A stretch of DNA of 64,000 nucleotides from Pseudorasbora parva (lineage: Eukaryota > Chordata > Actinopteri > Cypriniformes > Gobionidae): positions 9,339,428-9,403,427 of the forward strand of contig NC_090173.1 of assembly GCF_024679245.1 (NCBI RefSeq). The letters run 5' to 3'. Both the position numbers and the translations under genes were made by a program. This document shows, in pieces, positions 1-11,800 of this stretch. The notes under the pieces were generated by a model. The model was not told the origin of the DNA and did no database searches. It saw only the letters and a program-made list of their open reading frames with translations. The first letter of the stretch is position 1. Each line of letters begins with the position of its first letter.

Positions 1-185
1 TAAATTTAAATGAAAGAAAAGAAAAGAACGGGTTCAGTTACTGATAAATGTATGATAAGATGAATCAAGCAGAGGCAGATTTAAACTTTTAACTCTTTTA
101 GTAATTCCAAAAATCATAAATAAACCAACAAACACCCGATTGATTTACAAAGTAATATAGTGATCAAAGGAAAGAATATTTACAG

Positions 186-1851
186 CAGGGGTCTCAAACT
201 CAAATGACCTGGGGGCCGCTGGAGATAGACTCTGGGTCAGGCTGGGCCGCATCAAATTTTCAAAAAAAAAAAAAAAAGTACAACTGATCCAATCTTCTCA
301 ATCTTTATTATTAACAGTTCTTCAACATTAATGTTTCTTCTGAACATGAACATGGCTTCTCTTGCTTACTCGTATTTTTTTTTATATTGCCAATATATTT
401 TTGAGATTTTTGGATCTGGTTATCCTTCGTCCTTCCCACCTATTTATTTCCCAACAGGTGTGTGATGGTAATTGTGTATTAATAAATATGGCCAATAGAA
501 ATTAAATCATTATGTAATACTGAAATAATAAATGTGTTTATTTTTATTTAAAATAATAGACTATTTCAAAGCTAAGGCCATAACCAGGTCAAAAAGATCA
601 GTGAACGAAATTCTACGAAATTCTGAACGATATTTGCATTAATTGTTGTCAAATATTATTAGTCCCGGGATTATTCCCATGAGTGAATAAATACGTACAT
701 CCGCTGCTTATATTAGAGTTCCTCAGTGGTCTAATAGTAGACTTTTAGTAAATCGTCTGAAATGTTCAGAGTTTTAATCCGCTCATATAGTTTTCTTCAT
801 TATAATCTTCATCAATGATTGTATATTAAGAGCATGGAAACGTTGCATTTTGTGTGCTTTTGTGTGTGTGCAATTTAGTTTTGTGATTTTACCGGAAAGA
901 ATAGTCTCTCTTCGCAACGGCATTACGTGACAGATTGACATGCTCGTCTGTGCGGTCTGTGCGTGTGTGAGAAGACTGCGGGAGCATGTGCGCGAGCCAA
1001 AAGAGAATGTAAATCCCGCCTACTTTGATTTGATTGGCCATTTGAGCGCCGTTAAACCCATAGACAGGTTAAACCACATTCATTTCGACTGTCTGAACAT
1101 GTCAATCACGCGGTGTCAACCAATTATACTGCATGAGAGAGGGCCGAGCTAACTCTCTCAAACACACACACACACACACACACAAAGTGAGGCATAAAGC
1201 GTGGCACACGCAACGACTCCGCCAAAAATGTTTTTCAGAGCAACGCGCGGGCCACACTAACACTAAACTTTGATGTCAAGTAGGGGGCCACAAAATATCA
1301 TTGTGGCAAGGGGGGCGTGGTTCAGCGAGGTCTGCAGCGGGAGAGAGAGCCGCGGGACGAGCGGGAAGTGAGTGGGTTGGACGCAGATTAATAACACCTG
1401 TCTCTTGCTCCAGTAATGAGCACGGAGAGGGTATAAAACATTGGTGGAACCGGAGACCAGGGAGAGAGAGAGTCGGACGGTTGATGCTTTCTCTTTTATT
1501 TTGTATATCAATAACCAAACGGCACACTCAGCGTGTGCCTTCCGTCAAAACTCAAAACAACAATGATCACTTCCAGGTCGGCACTTCCGGCTTCCGGTTT
1601 CTCAGTCTCAGTGTCTCTGGCATCAACCGTCCGACTCTCTCTCTCCCTGGCCTCCGGTTCCACCAATGTTTTATACCCTCTCCGTGCTCATTACTGGAAG
1701 ACAGGTGTTATTAATCTGCGTCCAACCCACTCACTTACCGCTCGTCCCGCGGCTCTCTCTCCCGCTGCAGACCTCGCTGAACCACGCCCCCCTTGCCACA
1801 ATCATCCTGCGGGCCGCAAGTGGCCCGCGGGCCGGGAGTTTGAGACCCCTG
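186..1851. mobile_element. hAT-like non-autonomous DNA transposon
   Basis: The ends are inverted: CAGGGGTCTCAAACTC at the left and its complement at 1836-1851. The flanks carry a perfect 8-bp duplication, ATTTACAG, at 178-185 and 1852-1859. An 8-bp duplication and a CAGGG-type end are hallmarks of the hAT superfamily. No transposase-like reading frame is visible; the short ORFs inside come from the internal inverted repeat and a CA run near 1160. It is therefore a non-autonomous, probably deletion-derived copy, and the perfect duplication suggests a fairly recent insertion. Confidence 0.85.
1301..1801. repeat. Long internal inverted repeat in the hAT-like element
   Basis: Bases 1301-1487 are the near-perfect reverse complement of 1620-1801, separated by about 130 bp. 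A transcript would fold into a hairpin with arms of about 180 bp. The overlapping ORFs on both strands here mirror each other and are not genes. A degraded piece of the same arm lies at 5511-5568, so the arm sequence is dispersed. Confidence 0.85.
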
Positions 1852-1859
1852 ATTTACAG

Positions 1860-4045
1860 AATATATATACTGTATACAAAATAGTAAAACAAAAAGACAG
1901 AACAAAAAGCGTGGGACTATGAGCGGTGCTAAAGCAAAGAAAGCAACAAAACAAAAACCAGCTAACTTATCAATTGAAGTACTTAACTATCTTAAAAATA
2001 AAGACGCCTAAACACCTAAACCAACTAAGCTACACTAACTAACAAACATAAATACATAACGTGGCAACCGCTCCTTACGTGTTGTATTATGTAGGTCACG
2101 TGACATGCTGACACTATCCCATCGCTCTGAGTCCGAAATGAGCAGTGTAAACACGCCACAAACAAGTCAATGGTTCAAACTTAAAGTCGTAACCAAAACA
2201 AAGTCTTTCAAAACAAAGTTTCAATACCAAAATATCAATCGGGGAAAGTAGTAACAAATGGTCAAAACAAACGAAAGAAAACACGCCTCTCTCTTCCTCC
2301 AGTTGCCTCCAGGTCTTTACACAGGTGAGATGAGTTCCGATTGGTCCCTTGGGAGGGATATCATCCCTGGGCAAATGATGATTGATGGGCAAACCGATCA
2401 ATCGCGAACCTAAGAATGAATGACAGCTGAGAATAATAAAGGGGGGGAAGAAAGAGAAGGAAAACCACCAAAATACGTCGCAGACGTAACAAGCTGGTCG
2501 AAGGATTTTAAGTATGTGTATTACTTCGTGTATTACTGCGTGCTCGTCTTTTCAGTCGCTTTTATAAAGGACACTGCAATTTATTACAATGTGAAGATCC
2601 AATTTTAAATCTGACTCCATTTTGAATTTAATCTGACTCTAATTGTATGTAGTTTCATTGAGTTTGTTACGTTTATAAATTACGGCTGATCGTATGATTA
2701 GTTGTGATTTAATTTAGATCTTTGATTTCTCTGAGTATCTCTACTTCTCACTATCTTCGTTCATCAAGGGACCCGATATCTCTTAGAGATATGTTTCACG
2801 TTAACATTCTCACGGACACAGACGGGCCAGTTCTGATATTAGTCAGAGGATTGCAGAATGAATATTTTACCTTTAAGTGGTTGCGCCTGCTTACTCATCT
2901 TAAAGCGTAATGGGAATAATAATCACAGGAACTGCAACTTGCTAATACAGTGACAGTCAGAAATCAGATTATCCCTAATGCTGTGCGCCATGCTCCAGTC
3001 ATTGAGTCCTACGATTTGATCTATCCTTACACAACGCCTGTGGAAATACCAGACTCCGTTTGATCGTACTAAAAGAAGCGGCCTTAGAATAATACAAGAT
3101 TCATCAAAGTAAATGTTTATTTAGCCAGGCAAAATCATCAAAATATAGTCAAATTAAAAGACAATTATACACAACTGATCAGCATACAATATTACTCAAG
3201 TATAAAATAGTGTAAACATAGTTTCAAAGAGTCATCATTTACCTGGCTATAGAGACACACGGGAACAGTGTGGGAAGTTCTGGATACAGATGCTGAGTGC
3301 TTTGCTCCTTCTCCTTAAATACTCAACCAGATCAAAGAACAATAAACATTTAACACCCAAATATATTCATGCAGATCTTGGTTCTTTTCTCAGACCCAAA
3401 TGGTCCCACCTATCCTTGAGGCCTGACAGCAAATGTTTATCAAAGATCTTTATGAGCATCTCCTACACCAGAGGAACAAACCCGGTTGTCCTTCTTTTAC
3501 GACCTGTTTTACTAGAGCTGGAATGTCGCCAGTTCCACTGATGTGAGGATGAAACCTGTTTACCAATCACACCAAAAGTATTTATACACAGCAAACATAT
3601 GTTGGGAGATTTATCACAACGGGTGTTAAAATTATCACTTTCCAGGTGAACATACAGGTCCATCTTTGCTAGTGTTAAAACAACACTGACGAAAGGGTTT
3701 GTTATACAAACACTGTGTTAGTGTTTCTTTTTAGTCACTCAAGGTGCTGAGAAATGTATTACTAAAGTGTACAATTAACACTTTATGGTGATTAATCTCA
3801 CACACCCAGTGTATTTAATGTTGATTTTATGTAAATATTGTAAATACTTAATTTAAAATGGCACTGCGAATACAATTTAAAACAATATATATATATGAAT
3901 ATATAATGTTGTAACAATGTTCGTGTATATGGGTGAGGAAGAAGACAACAGGGATCGGCTGGCTGGAACTCAAGGCTGTTTATTTACTCAATTAAACTCA
4001 GATATAGGCGGTGTGCACTTCACACTGTAATTCTCAGTCTCTCTT
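1860..4045. other. Gene-free AT-rich stretch
   Basis: No coding region is supported. ORFs of 60-95 codons show no recognisable domain and no splice context. Sequence near 2700-3120 has the look of old repeat DNA but could not be assigned. Confidence 0.6.
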
Positions 4046-4048
4046 TTA

Positions 4049-5501
4049 AGGCGGGCGTACACTGTGCGAATTCGGACACTCGGAAGGTCGTGAGATATTG
4101 CAGACGCTACGATTCATTTAATTTGATCATAGCATCAAATCAGCTGGTACACGGCACGACTGTTTGCACCGCAAGCCGGCCACGATCACACGAGTTTTCA
4201 TGTAACACAGACACCGGAGCTTTCAATGTTGCTGCTATAGCTTCAGATACAAAAAATAAAGAAAAAAGGTGTGAAAATGATTTGTTGAAAAGCAGAGAAA
4301 AGCCATTCCTTTTAACCGAAACAACCAGAGGGAGAGAGAAGAGTGCACGTGAGAGAGAGAAAGTGTGTGTGTGTGTGTGTGTGTCCCCTATTGCCAAATC
4401 ATGCACAAGCACGTCACATACGCTCAATCTATAGCCTATGACTAGCTCAGTGGCTGCCACATACTGCAGAAGCAGAAGTTCAACCATTTAATTTTTAAAA
4501 GCATTAAAGAAGACAACGAAAAGAGGGAGATCTTTAATTATGTGGGCAGCTGTCAAACAGCAGAAATTAAGTAAACTGTTGTGCCTCCAGTTTGTGTTGT
4601 ATATATCCAGTGCATATTATTCATTTAGCTAGTTGATCATTAATTTAGCTAGGCTACTTGTTTTACTTTCACATTTTATTTTTATTTTTTAATATTAATT
4701 AATATTTAGCCTAGGCCTACTTAATCTTATTATGACGGAAAGTGGGTTGTCCATCTTGACACAATGTCATGTTGCAATGTGTTCTTTTTCTTCATGAACG
4801 CGAGTCAGTGGATATCACGCAATGCGCAGTTTAAACGCAGTCAGTTATTCACTACAGAAAGTGAAAGTAAAATCTGACAAGCTTTCGGCGCATATTCTCA
4901 GACAACGAGAGATAAATGTAATTCAACATACTGATAAGGTAGCCTATTTCTTTCTTATTTATTTTCTTAATATTTCTATTTTGGTCCATATTGTGAGAAA
5001 AAAATAGAAGAGAAGTAGGCCCATTTTGTGTTAAACAAGTTGTTTTTAGATTAATCTGCGCTTACTTTTCATTGAGACGGACATTATTATTGCAGTGTTC
5101 TGACATTATAATCATATAATTAGACCTATAATTCCTTGTTTAATCGGGCTAAATGTTTTTAAATAGTGAGGAGTAATCTATCTATTATTTTATTATGCAG
5201 TGTGTCGATTATGCATTATTGTTGGGGGGAGGGGGCAAATTAATGTAATATTAATTTAATAATAAAAGTAGGCCTACTCTAATAATAATAATAATTTTAT
5301 ACATAAATTCTAAATCCTCTTGATATCAATAGCTGATGCATTTACCTCTCTATAATACATGGTCTATCGTCGCCACGGGGACCGCACAGTGTGAGCACAT
5401 CAATCGTGAGCTTTGGCTTTACATCGCATGCGATCTACTCGTACAGTGTGAGTAGGTAACCTTGCTGAAAACGCATAGAATTCGCACAGTGTATGCCCAG
5501 T
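4049..5501. mobile_element. PIF/Harbinger-type non-autonomous element
   Basis: The left end AGGCGGGCGTACACTG and the complement of the right end (ACTGGGCATACACTG) form imperfect inverted ends, and both continue into GTGCGAATTC. A TTA trinucleotide flanks the element at 4046-4048 and 5502-5504, the target-site type of PIF/Harbinger transposons. A (GT)n run lies at about 4363-4384. No transposase is seen. Superfamily rests on the duplication and the end style only. Confidence 0.65.
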
Positions 5502-5632
5502 TTACGCAGGTCCTCCGACTCTCTCTCCCGGCACAGACCTCGCTAAACCACGCCCCTCGCTACAAATGTCTTCAGAAAATCAAGTGACAACGAATTTATT
5601 TGAATATTTATTGAAATTGTAATATATCAATT

Positions 5633-5760
5633 CCATTACATTTATGCATGTGGCTGACACTTTTCTCCAAAGCGACCTACACTGCATTTAATACCATTTA
5701 AAAAAAACAAAAAAACATTTTTGCCAGTTCTTGCTTTCCCTGGGAATCGCTACAGTAAAG
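5633..5760 (-). repeat. tRNA-derived SINE fragment
   Basis: The sequence matches the common teleost SINE tail, which on the minus strand reads approximately GTCGCTTTGG then a GTC-AGCC-A segment. The tRNA-like head lies toward higher coordinates (CCCTGGGAATCGC). It is shortened and carries an internal A-rich expansion. Confidence 0.6.
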
Positions 5761-6031
5761 CCATTGTTGTCACACATAAAATTGAATAAAACAGTCTTGT
5801 TATACTGCAATGCTTACCATCTTACCATGATAAATCTCTACTGCGTTTCAAACAAGTTCATATTTTGTAACTAGAAATATGAATCGGCACCATTAGACAT
5901 CAGTGCATTAAACAGAGAAAGTGAAAATACAAAAATTCAACATTGCATATCTTAAATCAATCTTATTGTTGAAACACTGCCTGGCTTGTAATTCATCCTG
6001 ATAAAAAATACTATTCCTTTATAATTTAATA

Positions 6032-6165
6032 CATTTGCATTTGGCAGACGATTTTATCTAAAGCGACTTACATTGCATTCAATGTACACATTTTTACATT
6101 TTGTCAGTTCTTGCTTTCCCTGGGATTCGTTCACATGATCTTGGCATTGCTAGTGCTCCTCAAAA
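6032..6165 (-). repeat. tRNA-derived SINE copy
   Basis: This is a better-kept relative of the copy at 5633. The tail reads TTTGGCAGACGATTTTATCT then AAGCGACTTACATTG, followed by the degenerate tRNA-like B-box region near 6115-6160. Both copies point the same way. Family assignment is from general knowledge of fish SINEs. Confidence 0.65.
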
Positions 6166-6974
6166 TGATCCAAACACAGTGTTGTTCCTGTTAAAGAGAC
6201 AAATTTGGGTAAAACAAACACATTAAAAAAAATCTAAGATTTAAAGTTTCAAACATATTCAACAACAAGCAGAGATACGTACATAGCCTTCCTTTCAGGA
6301 TCTTTGATTTGTAGTGAGTAATAATGCCAAGGGCATGCATCGATTGTGGCCTTAAGTGGTTTCCTTCTGTAATAATAAATAATATTCCATGAAACCAAAA
6401 TCCTCCAAAGCAGAAAGCAAATTAAAAGACTTTAAAATAATCATGTCACTTTCTGTTTTACTTCAGATCCTTTTTAATACCAACACATAGAAAGAAAACA
6501 TTATATTCAACACATAAGCACTACTACAGATTTACAATAGCCTACTACAACTAGAAAAGGCTTAAACTAAGTTGTACAGATAAAATCTTGCATGGCAGGT
6601 CACTAATGCATGTCTGCTCAACTCATACAAAATAAGATGAAAAATGTCTCAGTGGGAGAAACAAACCCCTTTACTCGATCTTGAGTGTCTATCTATTGAC
6701 TGAAGCAGCGCTTCACGGAGAAAAGTGTGTCCTATGATGTTTTTCGACATTTTGGAGTGCTCGTTACATTATCCGTGGGTGCTCGGCCAATGATCGAGCC
6801 CCGGCCTCCACACAAGAATTAAGAGCAATTAATTCATTCAATTAATGTCTGCTTTCTCATTTGAATGACATTTCAAAACACCAGAATTAACTCGTAGTTA
6901 CGGGGTGAAAGATATAAACGGTCTTATAAAGGTTATAAGCCCTAAAGATACTTAATGTTATGCCAAATGAGAAA
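6166..6974. other. Gene-free stretch
   Basis: No coding sequence, RNA gene or clear repeat was recognised here. Confidence 0.5.
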
Positions 6975-6977
6975 TAA

Positions 6978-7804
6978 GGGTGCTTTCACATCTCTAGTTT
7001 GGTTCGTTTGGTCCGAACCAAGGGCAAACAATTATACATTGTTGCATTTTTCAGATTTTTTGGTTCCTTTTCACACCACACTGATTGCTTTGGTCTGAAC
7101 CAGTTGAAACGAACCAAAACGCAGGCATGTGACAACATCCACATCACTCATTGGCCATGGCGTATTTCCTAAACTGCTTTTCGATTGGTCAGAATTTACA
7201 TGTGGGAAAATTCCAACAGGAGAGGCAAAGCCAGCAAAATATAATAACAGTATGGAGAGACGACTGCGGGCTGGTTTTGTCCCTGGCCATAATCTACTAC
7301 ACTGTGTGTATTTACTACGGTATGCAAACAAAACATTTCTATAATGAAGCGCGGATGCGACGTGAAAACAACGCTCTAATGCACTGCAGACGGCGAGCGC
7401 GCATCGCTCGTCACTTCAAGAGGAGGCGTGCATTAATTATTAACTCTTGACATGCTTCCATCTTCCGAAAATATTGCCAACGATCTATCAGGTAATAATA
7501 TCATCAGCTAACTATCAGCTAACTACGGCAGCTGGTTCAGTCCAAAAATGATCAGTACTTTTGCAGTTGGTTCTGTTCGAGGTCGGATAACGTTCTCACC
7601 ACAAACAAACCGCTCCAGAGTTTGTTTGAAATCGTACCGAGACCACCTCTTCAAGGAGGTCTTGGTACGCTTGTTTGGTCCGCTTTTGGTGCGCACCCGA
7701 GTGCGATTGCTGCTTTCAGACCTGACCAAACGAACCGCACCAAAGAGGGAAACGAACTCTAGTACGATTCAACCCAACTAAATGAGGCAGGTGTGAAAGC
7801 ACCC
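6978..7804. mobile_element. PIF/Harbinger-type non-autonomous element
   Basis: The inverted ends are GGGTGCTTTCACA and TGTGAAAGCACCC, flanked by TAA at 6975-6977 and 7805-7807. The interior is built of repeated pieces of the motif TTGGTTCGTTTGGTC and its complement, so it can fold extensively. The ORFs inside are by-products of this symmetry. The TAA duplication points to PIF/Harbinger. Confidence 0.75.
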
Positions 7805-7807
7805 TAA

Positions 7808-8885
7808 CTATCCAAATCCAGTCAGTTCAAAAATGATGCAAAATGTTAATGCTGCTACATTATTTAACAAAATTAGCACAAACGAAATTGAGTCACTTAT
7901 GTAAATCACGTCCTCCATTAACGAATTTAGTGTGTTAGTGGGGGTTATTCAGTTATGTTAAACTGAATGGCGGATCAAAAGCGCGCTAAATTTAAACTGA
8001 GGTAAATTAAAAATAAAATAAAAACGCTAACAGAGTTAAGTCAACCACATCGGCTATGTTACTAATTATACAAGCTCATTAATAAATCACAAAGTTGATA
8101 GATAATAATACTATACCTTGTCCTTGTAACCGTTGTGTGTGCAGGGAAATCCATACAGATGGAGAGACCGAAGGATGAGCTGTGAGATTTAAAATGCTCT
8201 GCACATGCGCAGATGTTGATTGTTAACAACCAAAGGAAACACTGCTTTATCACCCAAAGGAAACACTGTGCTTTATCACTAAACAAGTGATAAAGCATAT
8301 AATATTTGTAAATTAACACCAGATTTAATCACTAGATACCCAACACCAGGTTTTTATCCCCTCAGTAATTTGCTATATATTGACCATACAAAACAGCTTG
8401 TGGCAGTATCTGTGAGATTTGCATGTTTGTGTGACCCTGATACAGAGGGCGAGAGGGTCATATCTCGGCAGGGGTAGGGGAATAGGATTGGACCAGGTGG
8501 AGTCTTGTTTTCTCTTGTATTCAGAGAGTGAAGTTTTATTGTCTTTATTGCAGCTTTAATCCCTTGAGTTTGTTCTCAGGTGAAATCCATTCTTACACAC
8601 AGATCTCTTTTTAAATATAAGATGGGGGTTGTCCTGTCTGTTTAATCTCTTAAAACACAACTGATTGTTTACATTAGTTTCACGTCATAAAAGCATGTGA
8701 GTTCCACTGTGAGTTCAAAATGTTGACTGGGAATGTTGACACATTAACATTGATTTAACATTGTTTCGATGGTTGCTTGCTATCTTGGGTACATTATAAG
8801 AATAAACATTAAGTTGCAGCTGTTCAAAGTGACCAATAATTATAATGGACTTGCACATAAATGAACAATGCATTTTCTTTCATAG
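7808..8885. other. Upstream or intron sequence of the GTPase gene
   Basis: No exon could be recognised here. The stretch ends in a pyrimidine-rich tract and the acceptor TTTCTTTCATAG at 8874-8885, so at least its last part should be intron. Upstream coding or leader exons of the GTPase must lie here or before 1, but none could be picked by eye. Confidence 0.5.
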
Positions 8886-11800
8886 AGACATGCAGAAGAT
8901 CTGAGAAAGAGACAAGATCAACATGAAGACAAAGAAAAGCTTTCAAGCTCAAAAACAAAGACATTTTTAGACAGGATTCATCATAAAGACAAACATAATG
9001 TTGGACAGAGAGCTACAGACGTTCCTCAGAAAACTGAACATTCATTTCAGTCCCATGAAGAAAGAGGAAAAGACATGAATGAAAAAACAAAACAGCTCTT
9101 TGAAAAACTTCATCTTAAAGACAGGGATCATAAACTGAGAGCTGCAGATGTTCTTCAGATAACTGCACATTCATTACAGTCCCATGAGTCTTGTGCTGAG
9201 GAGGAGCTGATTCAGACTTTCATACAAAAACTACTGATGATGAACTACAGAGCGAGACACATTAAAACTAAAGAGAGCAGTGATGAAGATAACACACAAC
9301 AAGTTAACTGTGATTCTGTTAATAATGAGACTGATCCTGATGATTTTTTTTTCAAACCACCGCCTCAAACTAACAAAGGAACAAGTCAGTCTGATCGCAT
9401 TCACCCGATGGATGTTCAGATGGCCGTGTTTCATAGTGCTGATGGTTTTCTGAAGCAGATGATAGTCACTAAACTGTCCCAGTGTCAGTACGCTCTGCCT
9501 CTGCTTGTTCCTGATCCATTCACACAACAGATTGAGTTTCCTCTCTGGACATTCAGACAAATCAACAAGAGCTGGAAGATGAGAAACACCAACAATGAAA
9601 TCATCAGTCAAACCCAGCCGATCTACAAAGCAGAAACTCCAATGGTGTTTTTCTTCAGGTTTGGCTCTGTCTTGTCATCCAAGTCTCAGCTGATGAACAG
9701 TCTGATCAATGAGAAACACAACATGTTCTTCCACAGGAACTGCCCAGGCAGCAGCAGAACCAGAGTCCTGATGGATGGGGTGGTGGAGATCGCCTGGTTC
9801 TGCCCTTCTGGATCACATAATGATAAATTCACTGACTGTGTTGCGTTCTGTAATCTACACGGTGATGCACGAGATCATGAGAAACAGCTGCAGATCCTCA
9901 CTGAAATGGCCTCAGTCAATGTTGTTCTTCTACCACAACTGGACAAGGATGACAGAAGCATGATAAAACTTCAACAGCTCAACTTCAAGGACTCAAAGCC
10001 ACTCATTTGCCTTTTTACTGAGGAGGAATTTGCAGTAAATAAGACAAAGAAAGGACATTTCAAAATCGGTCTGAAGGAAAGAAATCAGTCAGAAGTATCT
10101 GAAGAACTCAGGAGAGCTATACATGATTATCTCTCAGATTCATCTTCCTTTTTCAGACTTGAAGATGTGTCCAAACACTCAGACATCAGAGTAGATGAGG
10201 AAGATGATGATCACTGCAGGAGAGGAAAAGAAGCAGCACAGCAGATGATGAGTTTACTGGAGAAGAAACATCTGACAGAAATCAAAGAATCACTTCTGCC
10301 TCATCAGGGGAAACTGTGGCATCAGTGGTGTCAGAAAAACAAAGAACTACATCGACCTGAAGGAGATGAACTAGAAGTAGATCTAGATAGAAAACAAACA
10401 GAAATTATGAAAATCCGTCAACAGCAGCATGAATCTGACATCAGTGAGTTCATGAAGCTCTTTATAAAACAAATGAACTCAACTGTGGCAAATAAAATGT
10501 TTTTCATTAAATGGCTCATAATATTCCTGGATGAACATACATCAGCTGACCTTTCTGTTCTCCTTCACAAGTATGATAAAAAGTGGTCAACAGTTGTAAA
10601 ACTGAAAGAGATACATGAAGAATATGAACACAGAGCTAACCAAACTGAACTTGAGAGAATATCTGAGGAACTTGAAGCTGCATCCGTTGGTTTAGAGCAC
10701 ATCATGAGGGAGATCGGCCAGATCTATGAATCATGTTCATCTGTGAAGAAGAACAAGAAAGACCTGAACTTTAATTTCTCATCTCTCCCGAGTCTTGCAG
10801 CAGAGATGATGATCTCTGGATTTCCACTGGAGCTGATGGATGGAGATGCTGCTCATGTTCCTCTGGACTGGATCTCTGCTGTTCTAGATCAACTCATAAA
10901 CATACTTGGAGACCAGCGAGTCTTTGTGCTGTCAGTTTTAGGGCTTCAGAGCTCTGGGAAATCCACCATGCTCAATGCCATGTTTGGACTCCAGTTTGCC
11001 GTCAGTGCTGGCAGGTGCACCAGAGGAGCTTTCATGCAGCTGGTCAGATTGTCAGACGAGATGAAAACACAGATGAACTTTGACTATATTCTGGTTGTTG
11101 ATACTGAGGGTCTTCGTGCTCTAGAACTAGCTGGAAGATCAACAAGACATCATGACAATGAATTGGCCACATTTGTTGTTGGTCTTGCAAATCTGACCTT
11201 GATCAACATCTTTGGAGAAAACCCATCTGAGATGCAGGACATTCTTCAGATTGTTGTTCAGGCCTTCATGAGGATGAAGAAGGTCAGACTGAATCCCAGA
11301 TGTGTGTTTGTGCATCAGAATGTCTCAGACGTCACAGCTGGAGAGAAAAACATGGAGGGAAGGAGACGACTGCAGAAGACACTGGATGAGATGACAAAAC
11401 TTGCAGCTAAAGAGGAAGACAGTGATGCTGAATGTTTCAGTGATGTCATTAAACTTGACATTCATGATGATGTGAAGTATTTTGCTCATCTCTGGGAGGG
11501 AAACCCCCCGATGGCACCACCAAACCCAAAGTACTGTGAGAATATTCAAGAACTAAAGGAAACTATTATTTTTCATGCCTCAAAATCACATGGAATGAGG
11601 CTGACACACTTAAAAGTTCGTATTAATGATCTCTGGGAGGCTTTACTGAAGGAACGATTCATCTTCAGCTTCAGAAATTCTCTGGAGATTTCAGCATACA
11701 GGAAACTGGAGACTGAATACAGCAAGTGGACCTGGAGGCTTCGCAGTGCCATGCTGGAAACCGAGAACAAACTACACAACCAAATAGAAAATGAAGCAAT

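Noticed and set aside
1263..1922. Several ORFs of 72-137 codons on both strands
   Set aside because: They mirror each other across the inverted repeat of the hAT-like element and carry no domain.
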